34,195 nucleotides of DNA, taken from a bacterium. GTDB lineage: Bacteria > Sysuimicrobiota > Sysuimicrobiia > Sysuimicrobiales > Segetimicrobiaceae. Below are positions 8,285 through 17,087 of this stretch, piece after piece. The first letter of the stretch is position 1. Each line of letters begins with the position of its first letter. The stretch lies in the NCBI GenBank assembly GCA_035703895.1, contig DASSXJ010000277.1:1-34195 (forward strand), given 5' to 3'. Under the pieces are notes generated by a model. That model worked only from the letters and a program-made list of their open reading frames with translations, did not search any database and was not told the DNA's origin. Both the position numbers and the translations under genes were made by a program.

Positions 8285-8406
8285 ACTGTTTCTGGACGGA
8301 ATGGCGTGGACCCCGATGTCCGTGCCTGCTTTGCCTCGATCCCCGCAGATCCAGGCAGCCCGAGTTATGTTCAACGGCGTTCAATCCTATTATGGAGGAA
8401 TCATTG

Positions 8407-9006
8407 ATGGCTGGGCGGGCATTACCGGTTACGGGAAAAAGAATTGTGACCGCGGACGACGAGGCGATCATCCGAATGGGTGTGCGGTGCATCCTGGAGG
8501 ATGCGGGGCATCGGGTCGTGGGAGAGGCCTCCTCGGGGAGTGAGACTCTTAGACTGGTTCGCGAGTTGTCTCCGGACCTCGTCCTGCTCGACATCCGAAT
8601 GCCTCCCCCGGACGGGATCGAAGTGGCACGCCGCTTGAAGACAGACTTCCCCGTCCCCATCGTCTTTTTGACCGCCTTCAGCGACCGCACGCTCCTGGCC
8701 GAGGCCGCGGAAGCCGGAGGGTATGCATACATCGTGAAACCCGTGAATGAAGGCGAGGTCCTCGCCGCGGTGGAGCTCGCCAGTGCCCGGTGGAGCGAGC
8801 TACACGCCGCCAAAGATGCCCTGGAAACCCGCAAACTCGTCGAACGTGCGAGGGGAATCTTGATGCGGAGATTAGGCCTCAGCGAGGACGACGCATACCA
8901 CCTGCTTCACCGGCGGAGTCGCCATCTCCGCAGGTCGATGCGGGAGGTGGCACAGGACGTCCTCCTCGCCGATGAGGCCTTCCGGCCGCGTAACGCGCCC
9001 AAGTAG
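8407..9006 (+). CDS. Response regulator with ANTAR RNA-binding output domain
   Basis: The 199-residue protein joins a receiver domain (about residues 10-125) to an ANTAR domain (about 139-192). The receiver has the acidic pair Asp17/Asp18, the phosphoacceptor Asp62 in LVLLDIRMP, Thr89 and Lys111. The ANTAR part shows the typical KLVERARGILMRR.GLSEDDAYHLL signature, with a helical linker before it. Proteins of this class (AmiR, NasR, EutV type) are activated by a sensor kinase or ligand protein and bind paired hairpins in mRNA leaders to prevent termination. GGAGGAA at 8394-8400 fixes the ATG at 8407; an ATG at 8392 overlaps that site. No histidine kinase is encoded nearby, so the sensor must lie elsewhere. 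Confidence 0.93.
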   Translation: MAGRALPVTGKRIVTADDEAIIRMGVRCILEDAGHRVVGEASSGSETLRLVRELSPDLVLLDIRMPPPDGIEVARRLKTDFPVPIVFLTAFSDRTLLAEAAEAGGYAYIVKPVNEGEVLAAVELASARWSELHAAKDALETRKLVERARGILMRRLGLSEDDAYHLLHRRSRHLRRSMREVAQDVLLADEAFRPRNAPK

Positions 9007-9501
9007 GTCTGATGCAACGACGGCTCAAGGAGCGTCGGCCGGGCACGCTATTTCCCCTTGGGCCTCCGCCCGGGTCGCGGACTGACCCCATCCCGGGTCC
9101 AGGGGATGATCACGGCGCGCAATCGCCGCGTCAAAATCCGATGAGAGGCGGGGCTCCCGCCCCAGGAATTTTTTTCCCGTTCCGGCCGATTCCCTAACGA
9201 ACACGCAAGGGAGCCGGTCACGATCCAGTGGCGGCAGCCGGACTAAGTGCCGCACCGCACCTGCGTGAGGGGTACCTTGCCCCGCGCAGTAGTTCTCGTG
9301 GCGTGATGTCCTAGCCGTCCTCCGCCGCCGTCCATAGATTGATCAGCCATCTCTCGGGCGGGTCGAGTCAGATCCCGCGGCGAAAGCAACGTGACGATTG
9401 GAACGAGGAGGACAGCATTTATGGGGGCTCGTCTCAAAACCATTGAACGCATCCCGGTAACGCTCGGTGAGCCTCGCGTGCGCTGGGAGGGACGGCGCGG
9501 C
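9007..9501 (+). other. Gene-free stretch between the response regulator and the RND adaptor
   Basis: No convincing gene is seen on either strand over about 495 bases. The stretch holds the possible terminator at 9147-9175 and a strong GGAGGA site at 9407-9412 ahead of an in-frame ATG at 9421. The frame from 9421 to 9502 has weaker third-position G/C bias than the gene that follows, so I treat it as leader, but it may be a 27-residue N-terminal extension of the adaptor. Confidence 0.5.
9147..9175 (+). terminator. Possible intrinsic terminator after the response regulator
   Basis: GGCGGG (9147-9152) can pair with CCCGCC (9156-9161) across a 3-base loop, and seven T residues follow at 9169-9175. 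The seven bases between stem and T-run make it imperfect. Confidence 0.35.
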
Positions 9502-10845
9502 ATGCTGATGCGGCGCGTCTCCCCAATCGCTTTGGGTCTGCTCGGGTTTGCGCTCGTCGCCTGCACCTCGTCCCGCGGAACCGCGCGGGATCCCGCGCCC
9601 GGCCCACCCCCGCCCGCCGTGGTGGTGACGGAAACGATCCAACGCACGGTTCCGATTTACGATGAGGGCGTGGCCCAGACGATTGCGCTCCAGACGGTTG
9701 CCTTGCGTGCGCAGATCGCGGGGACCCTCGAGCAGGTGCTCTTCAAGGAAGGCACGGAAGTCAAGCAGGGGCAGGCGCTCTTCGTCATCGATCAGCGCCC
9801 GTATCTCGCCGCGCTCCAGTCCGCCCAGGCTCAACTCGCCACGGCGCGTGCCGGCCTGCAGCAGGCGCTCGAGCAGGTGCAGTTGCGGCAGGCGCAAGCG
9901 CAGCTCACGGGGCTCCAGGCGACCCTGGTGAATGCCCAACAACAAGTCAGCCGAGATCGATACCTGGTGGCGCAGGGGGCCGTGGCGCAACAACAGTTAG
10001 ATAACGATACCGCTACGGAGAAGGCGGCGGCGGCCAATGTGGCCGCCCAGGAGGCCGTCGTCAAGAATGCCGCGCTCTCAACGCAGGTAGGTATCGAGCA
10101 GGCGCGGGCCGGCGTCCAGCAGGCCCAAGCCGCCGTCACGCAGGCGCAACTGAACCTTGTCTATACGAAGGGGCGCGCCCCGGTCGATGGAATCGTCAGC
10201 CTGCTGAGCGTCGACCAGGGCAACCTCGTCGCCGTGAACCAGCAGGTCGCCACCTTGTCTACCGTGGATCCGATCATTACGCAGTTTCCGCTCAGTGAAG
10301 TGACGTTTCTCGCCCTCACCAAGCGAACGGCCGCCGGCGCCCAGAATCCGGGTGGGGCGGCCCGGATCGCGTCGTCGTTCCAGCTCATCCTCCCCGACGG
10401 CAGCGTGTATGCTCATCCGGGTACGTTCCGAACGGTCAACAACGCCGTGAATGCGCAGTCTGGGACGATCCTCATGCAGGCCTTGTTCCCGAACCCGGAG
10501 CGGCTGCTGCGGCCGGGCATGTACGCCCAGGTCCGCGTGAAGACCGAAGACCGCCCGAATACCGTGCTCGTCCCCCAGAGTGCGGTGCAGGAGGTGCAGG
10601 GCGCCAAGACCGTCTTCGTGGTCGGGCCGGACAACTCGGTCGCCGTGCGGACTATCACTGACGGCGGGTCGTATGGACCCTTCTTCGTCGTCCTGAGCGG
10701 CCTGCAGGCCGGCGAGCGCGTGATCGTGGAAGGCATACAGAAGGTGCGGCCCGGCGCCAAAATCGCCCCGACGCTCCGGCCCGCGCCGCCCACGCCTCCA
10801 AGCGGCCTGTTCTCCCCGAGCCGGCCCCGGAGCCTGCCGTGCTGA
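9502..10845 (+). CDS. RND efflux periplasmic adaptor (membrane fusion) lipoprotein
   Basis: The 447-residue adaptor links an inner-membrane RND pump to an outer-membrane channel. It begins with a lipoprotein signal whose lipobox LVAC places the acylated Cys at residue 21. It continues with a biotinyl-lipoyl half ([20 protein letters not shown]), a long Gln/Ala-rich coiled-coil hairpin (about 95-215), the second lipoyl half ([17 protein letters not shown]), beta-barrel and membrane-proximal parts. This is the AcrA/MexA order. The start at 9502 has GGGAGGG ten bases upstream; a longer form from ATG 9421 has a better ribosome-binding site but puts the lipobox about 48 residues in. Its last 7 bases overlap the pump gene, so the two are translationally coupled. 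The C-terminus is Pro-rich. Confidence 0.93.
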   Translation: MLMRRVSPIALGLLGFALVACTSSRGTARDPAPGPPPPAVVVTETIQRTVPIYDEGVAQTIALQTVALRAQIAGTLEQVLFKEGTEVKQGQALFVIDQRPYLAALQSAQAQLATARAGLQQALEQVQLRQAQAQLTGLQATLVNAQQQVSRDRYLVAQGAVAQQQLDNDTATEKAAAANVAAQEAVVKNAALSTQVGIEQARAGVQQAQAAVTQAQLNLVYTKGRAPVDGIVSLLSVDQGNLVAVNQQVATLSTVDPIITQFPLSEVTFLALTKRTAAGAQNPGGAARIASSFQLILPDGSVYAHPGTFRTVNNAVNAQSGTILMQALFPNPERLLRPGMYAQVRVKTEDRPNTVLVPQSAVQEVQGAKTVFVVGPDNSVAVRTITDGGSYGPFFVVLSGLQAGERVIVEGIQKVRPGAKIAPTLRPAPPTPPSGLFSPSRPRSLPC

Positions 10846-13800
10846 GCCAGTTCTTCATTCACCGCCCGATCTTCGCGATGTCAATTTCGCTGTTGATCGT
10901 GCTTGTCGGCGCGCTGTCGTACACGACCCTACCGCGGGAGCAGTACCCGAATATCAGCCCGCCTACCGTCACCGTGCAGACGACGTACGTCGGGGCGAGC
11001 GCTGAGGTCGTCGCGCAGAACGTCGCCGTGCCGATTGAGGAGGCCGTCAACGGCGTCTCGAACGCGCTCTACATGCAGTCCCGCAGCACGTCCTCCGGGC
11101 AGTACACGCTCACCGTCACATTCAACCTGGGGACCGACCCGGACATCGATGCGGTCGCCGTCCAAAACCGCGTGAGCCAGGCCGCGGGGAACCTCCCCGC
11201 GGCCGTCAACACCCTCGGGATCACGGTACGGAAGGCGTCCCCCAACTTCCTGATGGGCTTCGCGATTTACTCGCCCCAAGACAGCTACGATCCCGACTTC
11301 CTCAGCAACTATGCCCTGATCCACCTCGTCGACCCTCTGGTGCGCGTCTCCGGGGTTGGCGACAATCTCGTCTTTCCGCAGCGGAGCTACGCGATCCGGG
11401 CCTGGCTACGGCCGGACGCGCTGGCAGCGCTCAGCCTGACCGCGGGGGACGTCACCTCCTCCCTCACGGCGCAGAACACCGTTGCCCCTGGAGGAATCCT
11501 CGGCCAGCCCCCGACCGCCGGCCAGAACCCGCAGTTTCAGTACACAATCAAAGCCAACAGCCAGCTCGCCGATCCGCGCCAGTTTAGCCAGGTCGTCGTC
11601 AAGACGCTCGCGGACGGCAGCATCGTCCGGCTCAAGGACGTCGCGCGCACCGAGCTGGGGGTGCAGGACTACGGCACGTATGGTTATTGGAAGAGCCATC
11701 CTGCCGCGCTCGTGATCTTGCTCCAGAGTCCCGGGTCGAACGCGCTCCGGGCGTCTCAGGGCGCGCGGACCGTCATGGCAGGGCTGGCCAAGACCTTCCC
11801 GCCCGGGATCGCCTACGATGTCATCTTCGACACGACTAATTTCGTGACCGCCGCACTCAGCGACGTGGAGCGGACGCTGGGGCTGGCGTTCCTGCTGGTC
11901 CTCCTCGTCGTCTTCGTCTTCCTGGGCACGGCCCGGGCGTCGCTCATCCCGATGGTCGCGATTCCCGTCTCCCTCATCGGTACGTTCGCGGCCTTCAATG
12001 CGCTGGGCTTCACCATAAACATCTTGACCATGTTCGCCCTTGTCCTGGCGATCGGGCTCGTGGTGGATGACGCGATCGTCGTGGTCGAGGCGGTCGAACG
12101 CCACATCGAGGACGGACTCAGCTCGGTGGCCGCGGCCGAGCAGGCGATGCGCGAGGTGTCGGGCCCGGTGATCGCGATCGCGTTGGTCCTGGACGCCGTC
12201 TTCGTCCCCTCCGCCTTTATCGCGGGGATCAGCGGGCAGCTCTACCGCCAGTTCGCGCTGACCCTGGCCACGTCCGTGACCCTCTCGGCCCTGGTAGCCC
12301 TCACGCTCACGCCGGCGCTCTGCGCAATGCTGCTGCGCGGGCGCACCCCCTCACGGACCCTGCTCGGCCGGATCCTCGGGGGGTTCAACGCCGGATTCAA
12401 GCGGGTGACCGACGCCTACATCAGGGGTCTCGGGCGCGCCCTCCGGGCGCGCTGGCTGATGCTCGGCCTTCTCGTGCTGATCGCCTTCGTGACGGCGCAA
12501 CTGCTGAGGCTCCTGCCGTCGACCTTCGTGCCCATCGAGGACCAGGGCTTCTTCGTCTCGGCCTTCAGGCTCCCCGACGGGGCGTCGTCGGACCGTGCGG
12601 AGGCCGTGGCGCGCAAGGCCATCCGGTTCATCCTCCAGGACCCCGGTGTGCAAGGGGCTGCGACCGTCGGTGGATACGACGTGCTCAGCCAATCGGTCAA
12701 TTCCAACACGTTCGCGATGTTCGTCTTGCTCAAGCCGTGGGACCAGCGGCGGTCCCGTGACACCCAGCTCTTCGCGATCCTAGCGCGCGCCAATCGCGAG
12801 TTCGGCAGCTATCCGGAGGCCATCGGCTTCGCGTTTCCGCTGCCGCCGCTCCCGGGCGTAGGGAACGTCAACGGCTTTCAGTTCATGGTCGAAGACCTGA
12901 ACGGTACTGGGCAGCTTGATCGGCTCGCGCAGATCACGCAGGGAGTCATCGGTGCCGCGAGCCGCCGTCCGGAAGTGACTTCTCTGTCGACCGGCTTCAG
13001 CACGAACGTTCCACAGTACAACGTCCAGGTGAACCGAGACAAAGCCGGCACGATGGGCGTCCCGGTCGACAGCGTCTTTCAAAGCCTCGGCGCATTTCTG
13101 GGTGGGCTGCAGGTCAACAACGTCAACCTTTTCGGCCGGGTCTACAAGGTCATGATCCAGTCCGAGCCGCAGTACCGGATGATGCCGACCAATATTCGGG
13201 GAATCTACGTCCGTAGCACCGGCGGGGATATGGTACCGTTGAGCACGCTGGCCACGATCACCCCGGGTACCGGTCCGAGCCTCGTCACCCGCTACAACGG
13301 GCTCTACGCGGCCGAAATCGATGGCCAGGCTCCGTTCGGAGCCAGTTCGGCGCAGGCCCTCACGGTGATGGAGAAACTCGCGCCAACCACACTCCCGAGC
13401 GGATACGGATACGAATGGACGGGGCTGGCGCTGCAGGAGAAGGAAGCGGCGGGGGCACAGGCCCTGATCTTCGCGCTTGCCCTCGTGCTGGTATTCCTGC
13501 TCCTGTCCGCGCTGTACGAGAGCTGGAGCATCCCCCTGAGCGTGATTCTCGGCGTGCCGCTGGCCGCGTTCGGCTCGCTCTTGGCCGTCTTTCTCCGTGG
13601 TATGTTCCTCCGGGACGTCCAGAGCGATGTATACGTGCAGATCGGATTGGTCATGCTCGTCGGCCTGGCTGCGAAGAACGCGATCCTGATCGTGGAGTTT
13701 GCCAAGGACAAGCACGACAAGGAGGGCCTGCCGGTCCTCGATGCCGCCATTGCCGGGGCGCGGCTTCGCTTCCGTCCGATCCTCATGACCTCGCTGGCGT

Positions 13801-14162
13801 TCATCTTCGGCGCGACGCCCCTGATGTTCGCGTCGGGGGCCGGCGCGAACTCCCGCCATTCCCTTGGTACCGGCGTGGTCGGCGGTATGACCATGGCCAC
13901 CACGCTCGGCGTGTTCTTCATTCCCGTCCTCTACGTGCTCATGGCCGGAACAGGATGGCGGCGCCGGCGTCCTCCGGCAGCGCCCGAGCCAACCGAACCA
14001 CCCGTACCGCCCACCATGCCGGCCGCTCCCGAGCCCGCAGCGCCGGCGATCGCCCCGAAGCCGGCACCGCCGGCGATCGCCCCGAAGCCGGCACCGCCGG
14101 CGGATTCGACCCAAGCCGGGCGTGAGCCAAGCGCCCGCCCCGACAAAGGGAAAACCGGATGA
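10839..14162 (+). CDS. RND multidrug efflux pump, HAE1/AcrB-like
   Basis: This 1107-residue inner-membrane protein would be the proton-driven drug or solvent exporter of the tripartite pump. It starts with the family's [15 protein letters not shown] helix and has the large periplasmic PN/PC loops, with segments such as [16 protein letters not shown] and [11 protein letters not shown]. The proton-relay acidic pair in TM4 is present (Asp410-Asp411 in [17 protein letters not shown]) and so is the TM10 lysine ([16 protein letters not shown]). The start is GTG, overlapping the adaptor gene. After the last membrane helix there is an unusual tail of about 65 residues rich in Pro and Ala, containing a repeated PAIAPKPAP unit. 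No outer-membrane factor gene lies in this window, so the pump must borrow a TolC-like channel. Confidence 0.96.
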   Translation: MLSQFFIHRPIFAMSISLLIVLVGALSYTTLPREQYPNISPPTVTVQTTYVGASAEVVAQNVAVPIEEAVNGVSNALYMQSRSTSSGQYTLTVTFNLGTDPDIDAVAVQNRVSQAAGNLPAAVNTLGITVRKASPNFLMGFAIYSPQDSYDPDFLSNYALIHLVDPLVRVSGVGDNLVFPQRSYAIRAWLRPDALAALSLTAGDVTSSLTAQNTVAPGGILGQPPTAGQNPQFQYTIKANSQLADPRQFSQVVVKTLADGSIVRLKDVARTELGVQDYGTYGYWKSHPAALVILLQSPGSNALRASQGARTVMAGLAKTFPPGIAYDVIFDTTNFVTAALSDVERTLGLAFLLVLLVVFVFLGTARASLIPMVAIPVSLIGTFAAFNALGFTINILTMFALVLAIGLVVDDAIVVVEAVERHIEDGLSSVAAAEQAMREVSGPVIAIALVLDAVFVPSAFIAGISGQLYRQFALTLATSVTLSALVALTLTPALCAMLLRGRTPSRTLLGRILGGFNAGFKRVTDAYIRGLGRALRARWLMLGLLVLIAFVTAQLLRLLPSTFVPIEDQGFFVSAFRLPDGASSDRAEAVARKAIRFILQDPGVQGAATVGGYDVLSQSVNSNTFAMFVLLKPWDQRRSRDTQLFAILARANREFGSYPEAIGFAFPLPPLPGVGNVNGFQFMVEDLNGTGQLDRLAQITQGVIGAASRRPEVTSLSTGFSTNVPQYNVQVNRDKAGTMGVPVDSVFQSLGAFLGGLQVNNVNLFGRVYKVMIQSEPQYRMMPTNIRGIYVRSTGGDMVPLSTLATITPGTGPSLVTRYNGLYAAEIDGQAPFGASSAQALTVMEKLAPTTLPSGYGYEWTGLALQEKEAAGAQALIFALALVLVFLLLSALYESWSIPLSVILGVPLAAFGSLLAVFLRGMFLRDVQSDVYVQIGLVMLVGLAAKNAILIVEFAKDKHDKEGLPVLDAAIAGARLRFRPILMTSLAFIFGATPLMFASGAGANSRHSLGTGVVGGMTMATTLGVFFIPVLYVLMAGTGWRRRRPPAAPEPTEPPVPPTMPAAPEPAAPAIAPKPAPPAIAPKPAPPADSTQAGREPSARPDKGKTG
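14042..14102 (+). repeat. 27-bp tandem repeat in the pump's C-terminal tail
   Basis: A 27-base unit beginning GCCGGCGATCGCCCCGAAGC starts at 14042 and again at 14069, with a partial third copy at 14096. It encodes PAIAPKPAP-type repeats in frame, so unit number can change without breaking the gene. Confidence 0.85.
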
Positions 14163-14343
14163 GCATGCCGTCCTGACACGGTCCTCGAATCGAACGAAGG
14201 TCGGATTGCCCTCAGGGTGACATCTCCGCCGGCCAATCCACGCACCCCCGTTCTGCGAATACCGTGATGACGGAAGGGACTGCCATCGTGCGCTCCACCC
14301 GGGGATGGCGGTCGGCTTCCGACAACACAAGGGGGTGTACGTG

Positions 14344-15540
14344 ATGGTTCGATTTAGACCCTGGCTTTCCGCACTGGCGCTGGTCGTGTTGGCAGCGATG
14401 CTGATTACGCCCAGGCTGCTGGTGGCCTCGAACCACGACGACGGCGAAATGGACCTCAAGGGACGGGCCCTGCACACCACGGACTTCTTCGTGTTCCGTG
14501 AACAGGACCAGAACGCAACCGCCGGCGCCGGTGACTTGGTATTCGTCATGAACGTGAATCCACGGTCGCTTCCGCGTCAAGAGTACTCCTTCAGCACGGG
14601 GGCCCAGTACGACATCCACGTGACGCGCGTCAGCGACAATAACGCGACGCCGACAGGCAAGACGGACGCAATGCTGCGGTTCGAGTTCGGCGCGCCGGCC
14701 CAGGATGGGTCGCAGCCCATCAAGATAACGGCCGTCCGTGATGGCGTCACGAGCACCGCTGCGGGGACACCGCGGACAACGCCGCTCGCGGCCGCGGCGG
14801 CGCCCATCGTGACGCAGGCCACGGTAGCCGGCGGTACCCTTTCGGTGTTCGCAGGCCTACGCGAAGATCCGTTCTTCTTCGACGTCGAGCAGTTCTTCAA
14901 GGTGCGGGCCGGCGCCCTCGGGATGGGCCCCAAGGTCGGGTTCCGCACGCCTGGCTATGACTTCACTGCCGGATACAACGTGCTCTCGATCGCCGTGAGA
15001 GTTCCGCGTGCATGGCTCCAGGGCGCGACGTCGGCGACCACCTTTGACGCTTGGAGCAGCGTGACGACCGGCGGAAAGCAGGTTGCACGGCTCGCCCGGC
15101 CGGCGATCGGCGAGGGCCTGCTCACCACCACGGCCTACCAGAACGCACTCAACGGTGTCGGGCCGGACTTCGAGGCCGCAGCGCTGGCAGGGCACAAGCC
15201 GGAGGCCGACGCTGCCGGGCCCATCGTCGCGGAGGCAAAGAAGACGCTCATGGCGTTCGGCAACGATGACAAGCGCGCCACCGCGCTCCTGGTGGCGTTC
15301 CTGCCGGATGTGATGCGGATTGACACGATGGGACCGAGCGGGTACGCGGCTGCGCTCAACGCAAAGGGCAGCCCGATTCGCGGCCGCAAGATCACGGACG
15401 ACGTCATCCACATCACGCTCTCGGTCGTCACAAACGGCGCGGTTGCGACCGACAACGTCTCGTACACCGGCCCGAACGGTGGGGGGACGGCTCACAAGCC
15501 GCTGCTGAACAGCTTCCCGTACCTCGCGGATCCGAACTAG
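14344..15540 (+). CDS. Exported DUF4331-family protein
   Basis: The 398-residue protein has a signal peptide (MVRFRPWLSALALVVLAAML, cleavage before SNHDDGEMD). It matches the DUF4331 pattern: an early Ser/His/Asp cluster, then DFFVFREQD, FVMNVNP and, later, LREDPFFFDVEQFFK with GYNVLSIAVRVPRAWL, and an end with NSFPYLADPN. The family's function is unknown; its early conserved acidic/His cluster suggests metal binding, but that is inference. ATG 14344 has GGGGG eight bases upstream; an ORF from 14305 is longer but spoils the signal. It is the first of three closely spaced plus-strand genes (DUF4331, TPR, HupE/UreJ) that probably form one unit. A hairpin follows its stop. Confidence 0.87.
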   Translation: MVRFRPWLSALALVVLAAMLITPRLLVASNHDDGEMDLKGRALHTTDFFVFREQDQNATAGAGDLVFVMNVNPRSLPRQEYSFSTGAQYDIHVTRVSDNNATPTGKTDAMLRFEFGAPAQDGSQPIKITAVRDGVTSTAAGTPRTTPLAAAAAPIVTQATVAGGTLSVFAGLREDPFFFDVEQFFKVRAGALGMGPKVGFRTPGYDFTAGYNVLSIAVRVPRAWLQGATSATTFDAWSSVTTGGKQVARLARPAIGEGLLTTTAYQNALNGVGPDFEAAALAGHKPEADAAGPIVAEAKKTLMAFGNDDKRATALLVAFLPDVMRIDTMGPSGYAAALNAKGSPIRGRKITDDVIHITLSVVTNGAVATDNVSYTGPNGGGTAHKPLLNSFPYLADPN

Positions 15541-15554
15541 CCCCTCGGGGACTC

Positions 15555-15587
15555 CGGGCGCCGGCAAGCAACTCTCGCCGGCGCCCG
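15555..15587 (+). other. Strong hairpin between the DUF4331 and TPR genes
   Basis: CGGGCGCCGGC pairs perfectly with GCCGGCGCCCG over 11 bp around an 11-base loop. No T-run follows, and the TPR gene starts 29 bases later. It may be an mRNA-stability or partial-termination element that lowers expression of the downstream genes. Confidence 0.5.
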
Positions 15588-15615
15588 TCACCCACAAACC
15601 TCCTGGAGGATATCG

Positions 15616-17004
15616 ATGAGCGCTACACCTACGGGGCCGCGCCGGCAGCTGCTCGCGATCGCCACAGCCGTGACGATGATCGGGACCGCGCTTATGGTGG
15701 TTGCCGTACCGAGGCTGCGACCCGGGCTGCACGCAGCGGCCGACCGCCTCGGCATAACGCACCTCGCCGCGAGGCCCTCGGCGTACCGCTACCAATTCAA
15801 GCGCCCGCCTCGAGGCGCGATCACGAGCCTGCTCCGAGACGAGATCGCCTTCTACGAGAGCCGCATCGCCAGGACGCCCCAGAGTGGCCTCGATCGCGCG
15901 GGGCTCGCCGGAGCCTACTTGAAGATGGCCCGCGTGACTGGGGACCTACGTTGGTACCTCCTGGCCGAGAATACAGCGGGGGAATCGCTCGCCAACCTCC
16001 CGATGAGCAATGCGTCGGCCACCCTGGTGTTGGCACGGGTCGCCGAGGCGCGGCACGACTTTGTCATGGCGATCCGCCTCGCCCGCGGAGCGGGACCGAG
16101 CGAGGAGGCCCTCCCGATCGTCGTCACCGCCAACCTTGCGCGGGGCGATGTCCCTGCCGCGGCCCCGGCGGCGACGGAGCTGCTGGCCACCACTCCCTCC
16201 TTGCAGGGGTACGCGCTTCGCGCGCTCGTCGAGGTCGCCCGTGGCCAGGACGCAGAGGCGGAGGCCGATTTCCAGCGGGCGCTGGCGATGGAAGAGCCGG
16301 AAGAAGTCGCCAGCTCAACGTGGGTGCGCAGCCTGTATGGACGCTTCCTCTATCAGCACGGGCGTCTTGAGCCTGCGCGCGAGTTGTTCAGCGAGGCGCT
16401 GCGTATCCTCCCCCAGTATCCGCTGGCGCTGACGGACCTTGCAGTGCTCGAACTGCGACAGGGACGGCATGCCGCGGCGATCGATCATCTCACGCAGATC
16501 GTTACGGTCTCGGCGGCGGCACCGAACGTGTACGATCACGTTGTCCTGCGCGGCCTCGCGAAGGCCAAGGAGATCGAGGGCCGCCGCGACGAGGCGGCCC
16601 GGTTCTGGGCCGACGCCGAGGCGCGCCTGCGTCAGGACGAAGCCTCCGGGGCGTACGGCCACCGGCGTGAGCTGGCCCGCCTGCTTCTGACGCGCGGCCA
16701 CCCCGAGGACCTCCCTGAGGTCCTGTCTCTGCTGCGGGCAGAGCTCGCGGTCCGCACAGATCCGGACACGTTCGATACATTGGCGTGGGCGCTCTCACGC
16801 GCGGGGCGGTGGCGAGAGGCAGACCGTGCGGCTCATCAGGCGCTGCGGTGGGGAGTGCGAGACGCCCGGTACTTCTACCGCGCGGCGACGATCGCCCAGG
16901 CATTGGGGGACACGAAACAGGCTGGCATGTATCTCAGGTTGATGCGGACCGCGGACCCGACGTTCGATGCGCGTGCGTTGGAGGTCGCCGGGATCGGACT
17001 GTAG
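15616..17004 (+). CDS. Membrane-anchored tetratricopeptide-repeat protein
   Basis: The 462-residue protein has one N-terminal membrane segment at about residues 11-31 (LLAIATAVTMIGTALMVVAV). The rest is helical, with TPR-like repeats. Recognisable TPR signatures include YGRFLYQHGRLEPARELFSEAL, LTDLAVLELRQGRHAAAIDHL and LAWALSRAGRWREADRAAHQAL (two or three conserved repeats plus degenerate ones). TPR superhelices are protein-binding scaffolds, so it probably holds a partner on the outer face of the inner membrane. The start has GGAGGA close upstream. It sits between DUF4331 and HupE/UreJ genes on the same strand, about 83 bases before the latter. Confidence 0.87.
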   Translation: MSATPTGPRRQLLAIATAVTMIGTALMVVAVPRLRPGLHAAADRLGITHLAARPSAYRYQFKRPPRGAITSLLRDEIAFYESRIARTPQSGLDRAGLAGAYLKMARVTGDLRWYLLAENTAGESLANLPMSNASATLVLARVAEARHDFVMAIRLARGAGPSEEALPIVVTANLARGDVPAAAPAATELLATTPSLQGYALRALVEVARGQDAEAEADFQRALAMEEPEEVASSTWVRSLYGRFLYQHGRLEPARELFSEALRILPQYPLALTDLAVLELRQGRHAAAIDHLTQIVTVSAAAPNVYDHVVLRGLAKAKEIEGRRDEAARFWADAEARLRQDEASGAYGHRRELARLLLTRGHPEDLPEVLSLLRAELAVRTDPDTFDTLAWALSRAGRWREADRAAHQALRWGVRDARYFYRAATIAQALGDTKQAGMYLRLMRTADPTFDARALEVAGIGL

Positions 17005-17087
17005 TCGTGGCAGGCGATCGCGGGCCCGGCGGCGTGCCGGCGGTCTGCGCGGAGTCGCAAAATCGAAGAAGGGGCGAGGTGAATTCG

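Noticed and set aside
8247-8543. 98-codon plus-strand frame starting in the ANTAR leader
   Set aside because: It has no ribosome-binding site, its product looks random, and it overlaps the regulator gene out of frame. The hairpin explains the sequence better.
12780-14549. 589-codon open frame on the minus strand
   Set aside because: It lies opposite the RND pump, which has complete family motifs. Its product is Arg/Gly/His-rich with no domain; such frames are common opposite GC-rich genes.
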